DNA from: a virus
Direction: 5' to 3' (one strand)
IMG/VR virus record: IMGVR_UViG_3300043543_000516
Location: 1-29,071 of that record
DNA: 29,071 bases
Every line of letters starts with the position of its first letter. The first letter of the stretch is position 1. The notes below the pieces were generated by a model. It saw only the letters and a program-made list of their open reading frames with translations, ran no database searches and was not told the origin of the DNA. The position numbers were made by a program, and so were the translations under genes. Positions 19,073 through 28,772 of the stretch are shown here, in pieces.

Positions 19073-21982
19073 ATGGCCGCCGCAACAATAGCTCAACGCA
19101 TCGCGCTTGAAGGCGCGCGCGAGATCGCGAAAGAACTGGCCGAGCTTGGCATCACCGGCGAGCGCGCGCTGCGCCAGATCGCCGGCGCGGCGCAGGAAGC
19201 GACGCTGCCGATGACGGCGTTCGAGCGCCGCGTCGCCGACATGCGCCAGGCGCTTTCTTCCGCCGCCGCGAACGCGCGCGCGGCGGCGGGCGAGATCGGC
19301 ACCCAGCTCGGCAATATCGCCGCCGCGGTCGGCGACACGGCCAAGCGGTTCGGCGTTCTCGCCGGCGCGGTTGCCGCCGCAGCGACGGGATTTGCGCTGT
19401 TCGTGCGCTCGGGCGTGCGCGCGGCCAACGAGATCGAGGATACCGCTGCCTCGCTCGGGCTTTCGACCGATTCGTATCAGCGCCTGCAATTCGCCGCCGC
19501 GGCGGCCTCGATCGAGCAGGACAAATTCGCCAACGGCATGAAATTCCTAGCCAAGAACGTGGCCGATGCGGCGCAGGCGAGCGCCGAGGCGCTGGTTCAA
19601 TGGCGCGAAAGGCTCGGCGTCGTGTCCGTCGGCGCGATCGATGCCTTCAACAAGATCGGCGCCGGCGCCGATCTCTTGCGCGATCGCCTTATTCGCATGG
19701 GCGTCCGGGTCGCTACCGAGGCGCCGTTCGAGGGCGCGTTCGACCGCCAATTGACCGCGCTCGGCGTGCGTTTCGTCGAGCTTAGCCGCAACGTGCAAAC
19801 CGCCGACAACAAGCTGTCGGAAGTGGGGCGCGCCTTCGACCGCCTCGGCGTCTCGGTCGTCGATGCGTCGGGGGCGATGCGACCGCTGGAGGACATCGTC
19901 GGCGATTTGGCGGATCGCTTCGCGCGGCTTGGGCGCGGGCCGGAGGCGACGGCGCTGGCGTTGCAAATCTTCGGCCGCCAGGGCCACGCCATGCTGCCCC
20001 TGTTGTTGCGCGGCCGCAACGGCGTGCGCGAGCTCGCCGAGGCCTTCACCGCGCTCGGCTTGGCTTTGACCGAACAGGATGTGCGGGCGAGCGAGGAGGC
20101 GATCGGCGCGTTCACCCGGCTCTCGAACATTGTCGAAAATCTCAAGATCAAGCTCGCCTCGATTTTCGCCCCGCAGCTGGCGACGCTCGTCAACGCCATC
20201 ACCGGCGCGCTCGCGCGCAACCAGGCGGCCTTGCGCGCGTGGGCGCAGCAGATCGCCGAGCGCGCGCGCCCGGTCATCGACGATTTCGTGGCGGTGCTTT
20301 CCGGCCGCGCGCCGACCGCCGGCGGCTTGGTCGATTCAATCGTGCAATCGTTGACGGGTTTCGCCGCCCGGGTGCGGGAATTGATCCAGGGCGCCGTCAT
20401 TCCGGCGTTCGAAACATTGATGGGGCTGCTCGATCGCCTGGCGCGGGCCGTCAATGCGGTGTTCGGCACCAACCTGACCGGACGCGACGTGGCGATCATC
20501 GCCGTCGTCGGCCAGATCACCGGCGCGTTCTCGCTGCTCTTGACGACGACGACCGCGCTCGCCGCCATTTTCGTTGCACTCGGAACGGCCATCGGTGCGC
20601 TCGGGCTTCCCGCCCTCGCCGCCGCCGCCGTATTGGCCGAAGGCGCGCTGCAACGCCTCGCGCAAGGGTTCGGCCTCTCGGAAGCCGCCGCCAAATCCCT
20701 CGTCCTGGCGCTTAAGGCTGCCGCTATCGCCGGCCTCGTTTTTGCCGGCCCCGCTGGCTGGATCGCCGCCGTCATCCTGGCCGCGCCGCAGGTGGTCGGC
20801 GCGATTCAGGACATGATCGACGCATTGACGCGGTTCCAGGCCGCCGCGCGCGGTCGCGCCGAGGCGGTTCGGCAGCTCAATCAGGCCGATCGCGAGCTGT
20901 TGCGGCTCGGCGAGGGCGAGATTGCGCGGCGCGAGGACGCCGGGCCGCTGCTCGAACGGCGCAGGCAATTGCTGGCGCAACTAGAGCAGGCCGGGCGCGA
21001 ATCGGCGGACCGCCGCGTCGAGGCCGAACAGGCGGCGGCACAGCGCATCGAGCAATTGCAACGTAACGCCGCCGACAGCATCGGTAAGGCCGCTTCGGAG
21101 GCCGCCAAGCAGGTCGAAGGTGCGCTGAGCGGCGCCGATCGGCAGGTCGGTCAGCTCAAATCAGCTTTCGATGATCTCGCGCGCTCCATCCGCACCGTCG
21201 GGCAGGAGGCGCAACGGTCCTCAATTGCCGTCCGCGGCGTGAGCGAGACGCCGCTGACGCCGGGCGCGCCGACATCGGGTGCCAAGCCGCCCGGCGTGAT
21301 CGATTTGAAACCGGTCGAGGACGCCGCGGCCGCGCTGCGCGCCATCCTCGATCAACTGATGGCCGCCGCCGGCGAGCGCGCGCAGGGTATGGTCAATGCC
21401 ATCACCAACGCCGTTTCCGCCCTGCCCGCCGCCGTAGACGCCGCGCTTGCTGGGCTTGCCGACATCATCGCGGCGCCGTTCCAGCAGGCCGCCGATCGCA
21501 TCGAACAGATTCTCGCTCCCGTCGCCCAGCGCGTGCGCGACATCCTCGCCGACATCGACCGCGTCGGAAGCGGCAATTTCGGCGCCATCGGCTCGCCGTT
21601 CGCCTTCGGCGGCCTGGTGCGCGGTCCCGGCACGGCCACCTCCGATTCGATCCCGGCGTGGCTCTCGCGCGGCGAATTCGTCGTCCGCGCCGCCGCGGTC
21701 GAGCATTACGGCGCGGCGTTGTTTGCGGCGCTCAATGCCTTGCGCCTGCCGCGCTTTGGGTTCGGCGGCCTAATCGAGGAAATTAAGCGCCTGCCGCCGT
21801 TGTCCTTTGCCGACGGCGGGTTGGTGCCGGCAGCCGTCGCCGCGCGGCCGGTAACGCTGATCATCAACGGAGAGCGCGTCAACGGATTGACCGCCAACGA
21901 GGACGCGCTCGATAGCCTGCAGCGCATCGCCGCGCTCAAGCGCGTGCGGCTCGCCGGGCGCCGTCAGAGCGCCTATCGCTGA
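19073..21982 (+). CDS. Tape measure protein
   Basis: A 969-residue protein, the largest in the window. The N-terminal 400 residues are Ala-rich helices with IEDTAASLGLSTDSYQRLQF and FGRQGHAMLPLL, common in TMPs of alphaproteobacterial siphophages. Two hydrophobic regions follow at about 473-523 and 543-577 (membrane-active part). Residues 600-760 are charged coiled coil, and the C-terminus repeats FGGLV/GLIEE and FADGGLVP motifs. The TMP sets the tail length; at about 1.5 angstrom per residue, 969 residues would give about 145 nm. The start at 19073 has a weak ribosome site. Confidence 0.9.
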   Translation: MAAATIAQRIALEGAREIAKELAELGITGERALRQIAGAAQEATLPMTAFERRVADMRQALSSAAANARAAAGEIGTQLGNIAAAVGDTAKRFGVLAGAVAAAATGFALFVRSGVRAANEIEDTAASLGLSTDSYQRLQFAAAAASIEQDKFANGMKFLAKNVADAAQASAEALVQWRERLGVVSVGAIDAFNKIGAGADLLRDRLIRMGVRVATEAPFEGAFDRQLTALGVRFVELSRNVQTADNKLSEVGRAFDRLGVSVVDASGAMRPLEDIVGDLADRFARLGRGPEATALALQIFGRQGHAMLPLLLRGRNGVRELAEAFTALGLALTEQDVRASEEAIGAFTRLSNIVENLKIKLASIFAPQLATLVNAITGALARNQAALRAWAQQIAERARPVIDDFVAVLSGRAPTAGGLVDSIVQSLTGFAARVRELIQGAVIPAFETLMGLLDRLARAVNAVFGTNLTGRDVAIIAVVGQITGAFSLLLTTTTALAAIFVALGTAIGALGLPALAAAAVLAEGALQRLAQGFGLSEAAAKSLVLALKAAAIAGLVFAGPAGWIAAVILAAPQVVGAIQDMIDALTRFQAAARGRAEAVRQLNQADRELLRLGEGEIARREDAGPLLERRRQLLAQLEQAGRESADRRVEAEQAAAQRIEQLQRNAADSIGKAASEAAKQVEGALSGADRQVGQLKSAFDDLARSIRTVGQEAQRSSIAVRGVSETPLTPGAPTSGAKPPGVIDLKPVEDAAAALRAILDQLMAAAGERAQGMVNAITNAVSALPAAVDAALAGLADIIAAPFQQAADRIEQILAPVAQRVRDILADIDRVGSGNFGAIGSPFAFGGLVRGPGTATSDSIPAWLSRGEFVVRAAAVEHYGAALFAALNALRLPRFGFGGLIEEIKRLPPLSFADGGLVPAAVAARPVTLIINGERVNGLTANEDALDSLQRIAALKRVRLAGRRQSAYR

Positions 21983-22434
21983 TGCCGCTGCCGCCGCTCG
22001 GAACATTGCTGGTGATCGCGCCGGCGGAAGGCGGCGGCGCGCCGCGGCTTGCGCCCTATTCCGCGCGCGGGCTCACGCAAACGCTGGAATTGATCGACAC
22101 CGCGCCGCCGCGCCGCACCATCAACGGCGCGCTCGACGGCGCCACGCCGGAACGGTTCCGCAAGTACCGCAGCACTATCACTTGCACCGATTTTTGGACG
22201 CCGGCGCTCGACGGCGCCTATCGCGGCCAGGCGGTGACGGTCGATTGCGTGGCCGAACTCGCCTATCCCGCGACCGGCGCGGCGACGCGGCCGGCGGTGC
22301 CGGGTTCCGAGCGCACCGTCGGCGAGTTTGTGTTCTATCGCCCGCGCCTTGAGATGCTGGTGCTCGACATCCGTGTTTCCGCCGACGAGTACGGTGCCGA
22401 ATACAGTTGGCAGATTGAGCTTGAGGAAATCTGA
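21982..22434 (+). CDS. Tail-tip protein of unknown function
   Basis: A 150-residue beta-rich protein starting at the ATG overlapping the TMP stop (TGATG). SARGLTQTLELIDTA, RRTINGALDGAT and FRKYRSTITCTDFWTPALDG are followed by VTVDCVAELAYP and EMLVLDIRVSADEYG, AEYSWQIELEEI. Its position after the TMP corresponds to distal-tail or minor-tail genes in siphophages. No specific family is recognised. It precedes the large hub-like gene by three bases. Confidence 0.5.
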   Translation: MPLPPLGTLLVIAPAEGGGAPRLAPYSARGLTQTLELIDTAPPRRTINGALDGATPERFRKYRSTITCTDFWTPALDGAYRGQAVTVDCVAELAYPATGAATRPAVPGSERTVGEFVFYRPRLEMLVLDIRVSADEYGAEYSWQIELEEI

Positions 22435-22437
22435 TCC

Positions 22438-24408
22438 GTGCCGGAATTCTTCTTCGCCTGGGTCGATGCGGACGATACCGAGTTCGTCCCATCGTTCGCG
22501 CGCGAGGACGAGAAGATTTACGGCTTCGTGCTGGAGCACGTCGAGGGCGAATTCCCGTCGCTCTCGATCGAAATCAGAAATCCGCGCGCAGGCCTGCTCG
22601 CCCCCGGCCGCAAGCAATGGGCCTGGCTCGCCTGGAACGACGGCGGCGAGACGGAACCGCTGTTCTTCGGGCGCCTGGTCGGCATCCCGAGCAACATGCT
22701 GGCCGAGGTGGTGACGCTGGAACTGGTGGCGCAGCCGGCGGACTTCGTGGCGCGCAAACATACATTGGCGCAGACGTTGAAGGTCGCGCCCTATTACGAC
22801 CCGATCTTTCTCGACGACGCGCACCGCGACGACCCGGACGCGATCCTCGAAGCCTATACCGCGTCCTGGCATATCGACCGGGTGACGCACGAGGTCACCG
22901 TGTCCGATTGGCTCGACGACGAGGCGGGCATCGAGGAATTCACCGCCGACGATGCGTTTTACGATAGTGTTTCCGTCACCTTCACCGGGCCGCCGCAGCG
23001 CGGCATCACGGTCGAGGCTTCGGTGACCTGGGCCAATGCCTCCTCCGGCTACGTCGATTTCGACGCGCGGCGTTTCACCACCTATTGCGGCCAATCGCTG
23101 ATCGGCGACTGGCCGCGGATCGGCGCCTCGCTCGGCGGCGGCTGGAGCGTGTTCCATGCGGAGGCGCGCGACGACAACGATATCGGCGCGCGGCCGCACA
23201 TCTCGCTGCGCTACAGTTGGCAGAACCGCGCCAAGCGGCATGCGGTCGGCGATACCATGTCGCTGAGCATGAGTTATTCGGCGCCGCTCGGCATTGCGCC
23301 TGGGACAGGCGTTCTGCTCACGCGCAACCAGGTCATCGGCGTCATCAACCCCTACGACCCGGATTTCACCGATCAGCCGCGCTCCAGCATCCAGGAATCG
23401 CGCATGGTGCTGCCGGTCTGGCAGGTTTCGACCCGCCTCGTGCTGCGCTACGACGCCGGCCGCAACCGCACCGAAAAACTGCGCTTCCGCCTGACCGCCG
23501 ATTTGCAGCCGATGCTCGCCGAAGCGGAAACACCTGCCGACGAGGAGGTATTGACCCTCGACGGCGCCGATGTCGGCGCGCCCCTGTTGGGCACGGATTT
23601 CCTGACCGGGGAGACGCTGAATATCGAGGGGCCGCCGATCGTCGATCCGGGGCGCATGACCTATTTCCCGACCGAGCGCGGCCTAAAAAGCGTCGAATAT
23701 TGCCTCATGCGCGCGCGCGCCAAGCTCGCCTTCGCCGCGCGCGCGGTGCAGGTTTCGTTCGATTGCCGCTTTGCCCGCGCCGCAGGCTTGTCCTGCCGTC
23801 ATTCGGCGCGGCTGCACGATCCCCGGCTGCCGGGCGGCGCGGCGCTCGGCAAGGTCGTGTCCTATCGGTTGAGCGTCAACGGCGACCGCGGCGAGATGAT
23901 CGGCAACGTCACCATCGCCTGCGTGCCCGGCAATGGAGGGGAGCCGACGGCGGAGGTCGGTGAGCCGGTCTATGTCGAGGAGGACGTGCTTGAGCCGGGC
24001 ATCCAGGCCTACACCGGCGCATCGTCCATCGCCACAAGCGGCGATATCGCCTACAGCCTCCCCGAGTTCCCCACCAACGCGGAGGGGATGCAGTTCCCGC
24101 TCACCCGCGACCAGGTGGTGCTGCGCGAGGAGGTGCACGGTTCGCTCGCCGCCGAAGAGGCGGCGCTTGCGCCCGCCATTGCCGCCGCGGTTGAGGCGGC
24201 GCGCATGCAGCAGGAACCGACCGTGGAAAACCAGATCGCTATGCAACGGCAGAACCGCGCCGGTATGAGCGACGCGCTCACCGACGGCGCGATCTGGTAC
24301 GAGCTGGAATTGCGGCCCGTGGACGACGAGGGGCTAGAGGCGACCTACGAATTGCAGACCTCGCCGCTCGTGCTGCCGCCGCAGATCGATCTCGCCGCGC
24401 CGGCCTGA
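22438..24408 (+). CDS. Putative tail-tip hub (baseplate hub-like) protein
   Basis: A 656-residue protein from the GTG at 22438. The first 100 residues (FFFAWVDADDTEFVPSF, VLEHVEGEFPSLSIEIRNPR, LFFGRLVGIPSNM and VVTLELVAQPADF) have the paired-strand layout of tail hub domains. A middle part with VSDWLDDEAGIEEFTADDAF and TLSRRYSWQ-like repeats of hydrophobic strands follows. Its C-terminal half has VSYRLSVNGDRGEMIGNVTI and a helix of about 35 residues near 585. Hubs sit at the tail tip and contact the TMP and fibres. No lysozyme or peptidase motif is visible. Annotated by position and layout. Confidence 0.55.
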   Translation: MPEFFFAWVDADDTEFVPSFAREDEKIYGFVLEHVEGEFPSLSIEIRNPRAGLLAPGRKQWAWLAWNDGGETEPLFFGRLVGIPSNMLAEVVTLELVAQPADFVARKHTLAQTLKVAPYYDPIFLDDAHRDDPDAILEAYTASWHIDRVTHEVTVSDWLDDEAGIEEFTADDAFYDSVSVTFTGPPQRGITVEASVTWANASSGYVDFDARRFTTYCGQSLIGDWPRIGASLGGGWSVFHAEARDDNDIGARPHISLRYSWQNRAKRHAVGDTMSLSMSYSAPLGIAPGTGVLLTRNQVIGVINPYDPDFTDQPRSSIQESRMVLPVWQVSTRLVLRYDAGRNRTEKLRFRLTADLQPMLAEAETPADEEVLTLDGADVGAPLLGTDFLTGETLNIEGPPIVDPGRMTYFPTERGLKSVEYCLMRARAKLAFAARAVQVSFDCRFARAAGLSCRHSARLHDPRLPGGAALGKVVSYRLSVNGDRGEMIGNVTIACVPGNGGEPTAEVGEPVYVEEDVLEPGIQAYTGASSIATSGDIAYSLPEFPTNAEGMQFPLTRDQVVLREEVHGSLAAEEAALAPAIAAAVEAARMQQEPTVENQIAMQRQNRAGMSDALTDGAIWYELELRPVDDEGLEATYELQTSPLVLPPQIDLAAPA

Positions 24409-24412
24409 CCGC

Positions 24413-24991
24413 ATGCCCAGCTTCGAACGCCTCGTCCGTCCGTTCACGGCGCCGTCGGTGGCGCCGCGCCGCACCGCCCCGGCAAGGCCCGCCGCCGGCG
24501 CCGGCGCGCTGCGCGTCTCCCTCGGCGGCACGCCAAGCGCGGGCGCGCAATTGGCGCTGACCGTTTCCAGCGCGGCGCTCGCCGGCAATCCGGTGACCGT
24601 CGGCTACACGCTCGATAGCGACGACACGCTCGCCACCGCCGCGCTGGCGATGGTCGCGGCGATCAACGGCAATGCCGCGCTTGCCGCCGCCGGCATCGTC
24701 GCCGCCATCGTGCCGACGCAGCCGCTCAATTTCACGGTGACGCAACCGGCTTCGCTCAACCCGCAGGCGACGTTCTCCGGCAGCGCCAGCGGCGGCGTGA
24801 CCATGGAGATCGAGAACAAGAACGTGGTGATCCAGGCCGGCCGGCGCGGGCGGCTGACGGTGTGGAACACTTCGTTCAGCTCAGAAGTCACGGTGTACGT
24901 CATCAAATATCCGAAGGAAGTGCCGCAGGACGACGTGCCGCCCGAGATGCGTATCGGCATCGCCCAGGCCGCAGCGCAGTTCCGCAACTGA
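24413..24991 (+). CDS. Small tail protein of unknown function
   Basis: A 192-residue protein starting at the ATG at 24413. The first 30 residues are Pro/Arg-rich and probably disordered. Residues 35-105 (LRVSLGGTPSAGAQLALTVS, then VTVGYTLDSDDTLATAALAM and VAAINGNAALAAAGIVAA) resemble the small domain found in some phage and bacterial surface fibres that begins with a beta strand and carries an AAINxNxAL helix. The remainder (VVIQAGRRGRLTVWNTSFS, SEVTVYVIKYPKEVPQDD) looks globular. It lies between hub and receptor-binding genes, so it is probably a tail-tip connector. Confidence 0.5.
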   Translation: MPSFERLVRPFTAPSVAPRRTAPARPAAGAGALRVSLGGTPSAGAQLALTVSSAALAGNPVTVGYTLDSDDTLATAALAMVAAINGNAALAAAGIVAAIVPTQPLNFTVTQPASLNPQATFSGSASGGVTMEIENKNVVIQAGRRGRLTVWNTSFSSEVTVYVIKYPKEVPQDDVPPEMRIGIAQAAAQFRN

Positions 24992-24992
24992 C

Positions 24993-27041
24993 ATGCCCAA
25001 CGATTTTCTTTACCGGTTGCGCCTGCGCGATCCGGACGACGCGGAGAACTACGTCGACGTGCTGGTCTGCCAGGCGGCGGCGGTGCGCGACGCCAAGACC
25101 GGCGCGCAGGAATATGGCCTGATCTTCGACAATTCGGAGAACGGCGGCCGCATCACGCACCGGCATGTGGTCGAAAACCCGGCCGATCCGTCGCAGCGCA
25201 TCGAGGTCGAGCGCATCGACGGCCTGATCCTGCGCGACGCCAAGGGCGACGGCGAATTGCGCGGCTATGTCGTCAATAACAACGACCCGCCGCCGCGCCG
25301 CGCCGAGCCGCAGCCCGGCGACCCGGCGCACATCCGCACCCACGTGGTGCGCTATTGCCGTGATAACGACCCGGACGGCGTGCCGTGGGTCGATGTCGAG
25401 CGCATCGATTGCCTGGCGCTGCGCGACGCCAAGGATTTCTCGCAGGAATTCGCGCTGATCGCCGATTGGCCGCAAGCCGGCGCACCGATCGACGATCCGG
25501 ACGATCCGTTCGAGCCGCGCTTCTGCGAGGTGCCGGAGTCGCTATGGCTCGACGATCGCGATTACGAGCGCATCAACCCGCCCTGGCGGCTCGATCCGCT
25601 GCAGAACATCGTCAACGTGATGTGGTCGGGGGCGGTCGAGTTCCAGACTGAGCCGGCGATGGCGAGGGTCAGACAATCAGCGACGACCATCGCAGACTTC
25701 AAGAAATTTACTTTTTCGGCGTTTTTCAGTTTGGCGTCGGAAACCAGCTTCGGCGAGGAAATCGGTAATGCGTTCGGGCTACTGCATTTCGGAGGCTCCG
25801 ATGTGGGCTCGATTTTTAGTCCGTTGACGAGCTTTATTCGCGTCGGTCGTGTTCCATCGGGCGAAGGGACTGAGCTTATAATCCATGTCCTGCTGCGCGG
25901 TCCGGCATTTGAAATTGAATGGGGAACAACTCCCAATTTTTACGGTTTGATCGAGGAGGAGCCGACCAAAACGCTTGGCGTCTGTCTCGATATCAGGAAA
26001 TCGTTGGCAGAATTCAAACCGGAATGGAAATCGGTCGATGACGGCGGCGATAACGGTGCTTCCTTCATTGATCGATATCATCATCTAGCGATCAGCATCG
26101 ATGCCAGCTCGCAAAGTTTCTCAACCGCAACCAAGCAGGTAAATTGGCAATGGGTGTGGGAATTTGACGCGGCCGTCATCGACGAGAGCTTGGTGCCAAT
26201 TTCGTTTTCGTCCTACACCCAACAGCATGGCGTGCTCGACTACAACAATTCTCATTACGGCTCGACGGTCGTCGATTTGCGGCCGGGCAAACTGGATATC
26301 GAATTGCTGCCCGACCCGAATTCTATGCCGGGGGATCGCATTTATGTCATCTGGATCGATGTTGACGGAATTTTCGGTACGCCGGGTCGGGAAATTCGCA
26401 GTGCTTATGCTGGTTGGCCGATAACGTCGGTGATGACAGCCCAGGTGCCGTTTCAAATGTTTCTCGATGGCAAGGATGGTTACGCTGACGCGGGACACAT
26501 GGTCGATTTTTCCATTGTGCAAATCGCAACGTCCGAGGACATGACAGGCCATGATGGGTTTGTGCTCGCTGGCACCGAGCTTGCGGTTCCACGACAGGTG
26601 CGGTCGCAGAACCCGTTCGACTTTGAGGCGAGCGACACGCGCACGCGATTTGCGAAGATGCAAATCTGGTTTGATAAATATATCGAGCTGTCGAATCCGG
26701 AGAATCTGGCGCGACTGATTGACATCGAGACTGACAACAATCCGCAATCGCCGACGTTTGGGCAGCAAGTTCTGAACCCGGCAAAATTTTCCGCCGAGGA
26801 GTTGGCCGAAATGGATGCTCTAAATGTTCCGCCGGAGCAACGAATATCGCCGGCGGCGCGCACTTTCGGCGTACCGCACGTCTACTTTGACGGCGGTCCG
26901 CCCAGCATTGACGCGGATACCGGTCAATTTCGTTCGCCGCCGACCGGTTTTGCCAACAATCGCGGCAGCGCCGGAACATTCGAACCGCTGTACGAATTCG
27001 ACCCGTTCCCTGCGCCGCGAAACATTCCCGTGTTGAGCTGA
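24993..27041 (+). CDS. Large tail-tip/receptor-binding-like protein with three N-terminal repeats
   Basis: A 682-residue protein. Residues 8-160 hold three diverged copies of one unit: VLVCQAAAVRDAKTGAQEYG (24-42), VERIDGLILRDAKGDGELRG (72-91) and VERIDCLALRDAKDFSQEFA (135-154), each with a conserved RDAK. Residues from about 230 onward are a different, A/T-richer segment with alternating aromatic strands (for example FKKFTFSAFFSLAS, then LLHFGGSDVGSI), typical of sugar-binding or adsorption modules. The C-terminal PFPAPRNIPVLS end is Pro-rich. The protein is likely an adsorption or tailspike protein whose C-terminal part was exchanged. No catalytic motif is recognised. Confidence 0.6.
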   Translation: MPNDFLYRLRLRDPDDAENYVDVLVCQAAAVRDAKTGAQEYGLIFDNSENGGRITHRHVVENPADPSQRIEVERIDGLILRDAKGDGELRGYVVNNNDPPPRRAEPQPGDPAHIRTHVVRYCRDNDPDGVPWVDVERIDCLALRDAKDFSQEFALIADWPQAGAPIDDPDDPFEPRFCEVPESLWLDDRDYERINPPWRLDPLQNIVNVMWSGAVEFQTEPAMARVRQSATTIADFKKFTFSAFFSLASETSFGEEIGNAFGLLHFGGSDVGSIFSPLTSFIRVGRVPSGEGTELIIHVLLRGPAFEIEWGTTPNFYGLIEEEPTKTLGVCLDIRKSLAEFKPEWKSVDDGGDNGASFIDRYHHLAISIDASSQSFSTATKQVNWQWVWEFDAAVIDESLVPISFSSYTQQHGVLDYNNSHYGSTVVDLRPGKLDIELLPDPNSMPGDRIYVIWIDVDGIFGTPGREIRSAYAGWPITSVMTAQVPFQMFLDGKDGYADAGHMVDFSIVQIATSEDMTGHDGFVLAGTELAVPRQVRSQNPFDFEASDTRTRFAKMQIWFDKYIELSNPENLARLIDIETDNNPQSPTFGQQVLNPAKFSAEELAEMDALNVPPEQRISPAARTFGVPHVYFDGGPPSIDADTGQFRSPPTGFANNRGSAGTFEPLYEFDPFPAPRNIPVLS

Positions 27042-27053
27042 TCGGAGCAACAG

Positions 27054-28100
27054 ATGCCATTTACCTACCGCGGCTCGGGGCCGTGGGGCGCCGGGACCGG
27101 CGCGCCGTTGACGCAGGCGCAGTTCGACGGCAACACCTACGAAGCGCAGACCCGCATCGAGGCGCTGGAGGCGGCGATCACCGCGTTCGGCGGTGTGATC
27201 GAAAGCGTAACGCTATCCGGTACGACTCTGACGTTCCATCTGGTCGGCGGCGCACAACATCAGGTGACGCTGCCAGTGCCGCGGCCGAACCGTGTCGAAG
27301 CCTGGCAACCGGACACATTCTATGTGCCGTGGGATTTTGTCACCCACAACGGCAGCGTCTACATTGTGCTATTCGCGCATCAGAGCGCAGCGACATTCGA
27401 TCCCGGCGCCAACAATGGGCAGGGTCAAGACTACTACGGATTATTTTTCACCGAGCCCGCGCTGATGTTGCCAGAAGGCGGGCTCACCGGACAGGTTCTC
27501 GGCAAAGCGTCAAACGCAGATTTCGACTGCATCTGGACATATTTTGCGCTCGGCGATCTGCAAGATGTCGAACTTGACGATCCGGCCATCGGCCAGCATC
27601 TGGTTTTTGATGGTGCTCAATGGATCAATGCATCGCTTGTGCTACCGCCGCCCGCGGAAGATAGCCGCGGCGGCGTTGAACTATTTGAACCCGCCGCCAA
27701 TCAATTTTTGACCGGCGTCGACAGCAACGGTGAATTCAGCGCGGCGCAACCGTCATTCGCTAATCTCTCCGGCCGCATCGGAATGAATCAGCATTCCGCC
27801 GCGGTCGATCTGGGAACGCAAAGCGGTTCCGTGTTGCTCGATCCAGCGGATGGCGGAATTTTTCAATTAACGCCGACCGCAAATTGCACAATTGATGCCA
27901 TTGAGATCCCGATTGGATTCTTTCTTACCGTGCTCATCGTCACATCTGGCACCACAAGCTATTCGGTTGATTTTGATCCGAACTCGTTCGTGTCGGCTGG
28001 TGCGCTGTCGACCGGCACCGAGAGCGGCAAGTCGTTTACCCTAACCTTCCGCTCCAATGGCGTGCGATTTTACGAAATTTCGCGCACCGAGGCTATGTAG
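27054..28100 (+). CDS. Tail fibre protein
   Basis: A 348-residue protein starting at the ATG at 27054 (GGAGCAAC upstream). The N-terminus (PFTYRGSGPWGAGTGAPLTQ, then AQFDGNTYEAQTRIEALEAA) is the common phage fibre head-attachment region with a short coiled coil. Residues 80-110 (VEAWQPDTFYVPWDFVTHNG SVYIVLF split by a strand) hold a carbohydrate-binding-like YxxGDxVxxxGxxY pattern in a variant form. Gly/Asn-rich beta segments follow with LGDLQDVELDDPAIGQ and SYSVDFDPNSFV. It binds the host surface. Codons are A/T-richer, like the preceding gene. Confidence 0.7.
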   Translation: MPFTYRGSGPWGAGTGAPLTQAQFDGNTYEAQTRIEALEAAITAFGGVIESVTLSGTTLTFHLVGGAQHQVTLPVPRPNRVEAWQPDTFYVPWDFVTHNGSVYIVLFAHQSAATFDPGANNGQGQDYYGLFFTEPALMLPEGGLTGQVLGKASNADFDCIWTYFALGDLQDVELDDPAIGQHLVFDGAQWINASLVLPPPAEDSRGGVELFEPAANQFLTGVDSNGEFSAAQPSFANLSGRIGMNQHSAAVDLGTQSGSVLLDPADGGIFQLTPTANCTIDAIEIPIGFFLTVLIVTSGTTSYSVDFDPNSFVSAGALSTGTESGKSFTLTFRSNGVRFYEISRTEAM

Positions 28101-28113
28101 GGGGAATTCACAA

Positions 28114-28644
28114 ATGCTGCCATCCCGCTACGCCTGGCTCGCGCGCGAGCCGGGACCGAAGATGATCGTCGAGGCGCTCAAGCTCTACGGCACGATGGAA
28201 AAACCAGGCACGGCGGACAATCCGATCATCATTGGGTGGGCGAAGGAGGTCGGCGGCGAGGTCGCCGATGTCTACAGGGCCGACAGCATTCCGTGGTGCG
28301 GCCTGTTCATGGCGGTGGTCGCCAAGCGCGCCGGCAAGGAACCGCCGAAGCATCCGCTCTGGGCTTTGTCATGGTCCGCCTTCGGCGCCAAAGCGCCGGC
28401 GCCGGCGCTGGGCGATGTGCTCGTCTTCACGCGCGGCGGCGGGGGCCATGTCGGCCTCTATGTCGGCGAGGACGCCTCCGCCTTTCATGCGCTCGGCGGC
28501 AACCAGTCCGATCGGGTCTGCATCGCGCGGATCGCCAAGGCCCGCCTTTATGCCGCGCGCCGCCCGCTCTATCGCATCCAGCCCGCCAACGTGCGCCCAA
28601 TCCATCTCGAAGCGACCGGCGCGCCGTCGCTGAACGAAGCCTGA
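28114..28644 (+). CDS. Endolysin, TIGR02594-type cell-wall peptidase
   Basis: A 176-residue protein starting at the ATG at 28114 (AGGGGGAATT upstream). After RYAWLAREPGPKMIVEALKL and GTADNPIIIGWAKEVGG it shows PWCGLF (C62), GGGHVGLYVGED (H112) and LGGNQSD (N130), the Cys-His-Asn pattern of the TIGR02594/NlpC-P60-like family. Such late proteins cleave peptide bonds in peptidoglycan at lysis. No signal sequence is visible, so release depends on the holin encoded next to it. The early peptidase at 4910 has the same triad layout. Confidence 0.85.
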   Translation: MLPSRYAWLAREPGPKMIVEALKLYGTMEKPGTADNPIIIGWAKEVGGEVADVYRADSIPWCGLFMAVVAKRAGKEPPKHPLWALSWSAFGAKAPAPALGDVLVFTRGGGGHVGLYVGEDASAFHALGGNQSDRVCIARIAKARLYAARRPLYRIQPANVRPIHLEATGAPSLNEA

Positions 28645-28772
28645 TCGTTTCGGCCCGTTTCCGCCTCTTTCCGCCTGCGGTTCGCGGCGCCGTCGGTGCT
28701 GTCATCCGTGGGCCTTCAACCGGCTCCTGCGCCCGGCCGTGAATGCGGCGCTTTCTCCAATGGAGGCTCTCT

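Noticed and set aside
19597-20775. Leftward frame of 392 codons
   Set aside because: Antisense to the tape measure gene, with Ser/Ala/Arg-rich sequence and no conserved features.
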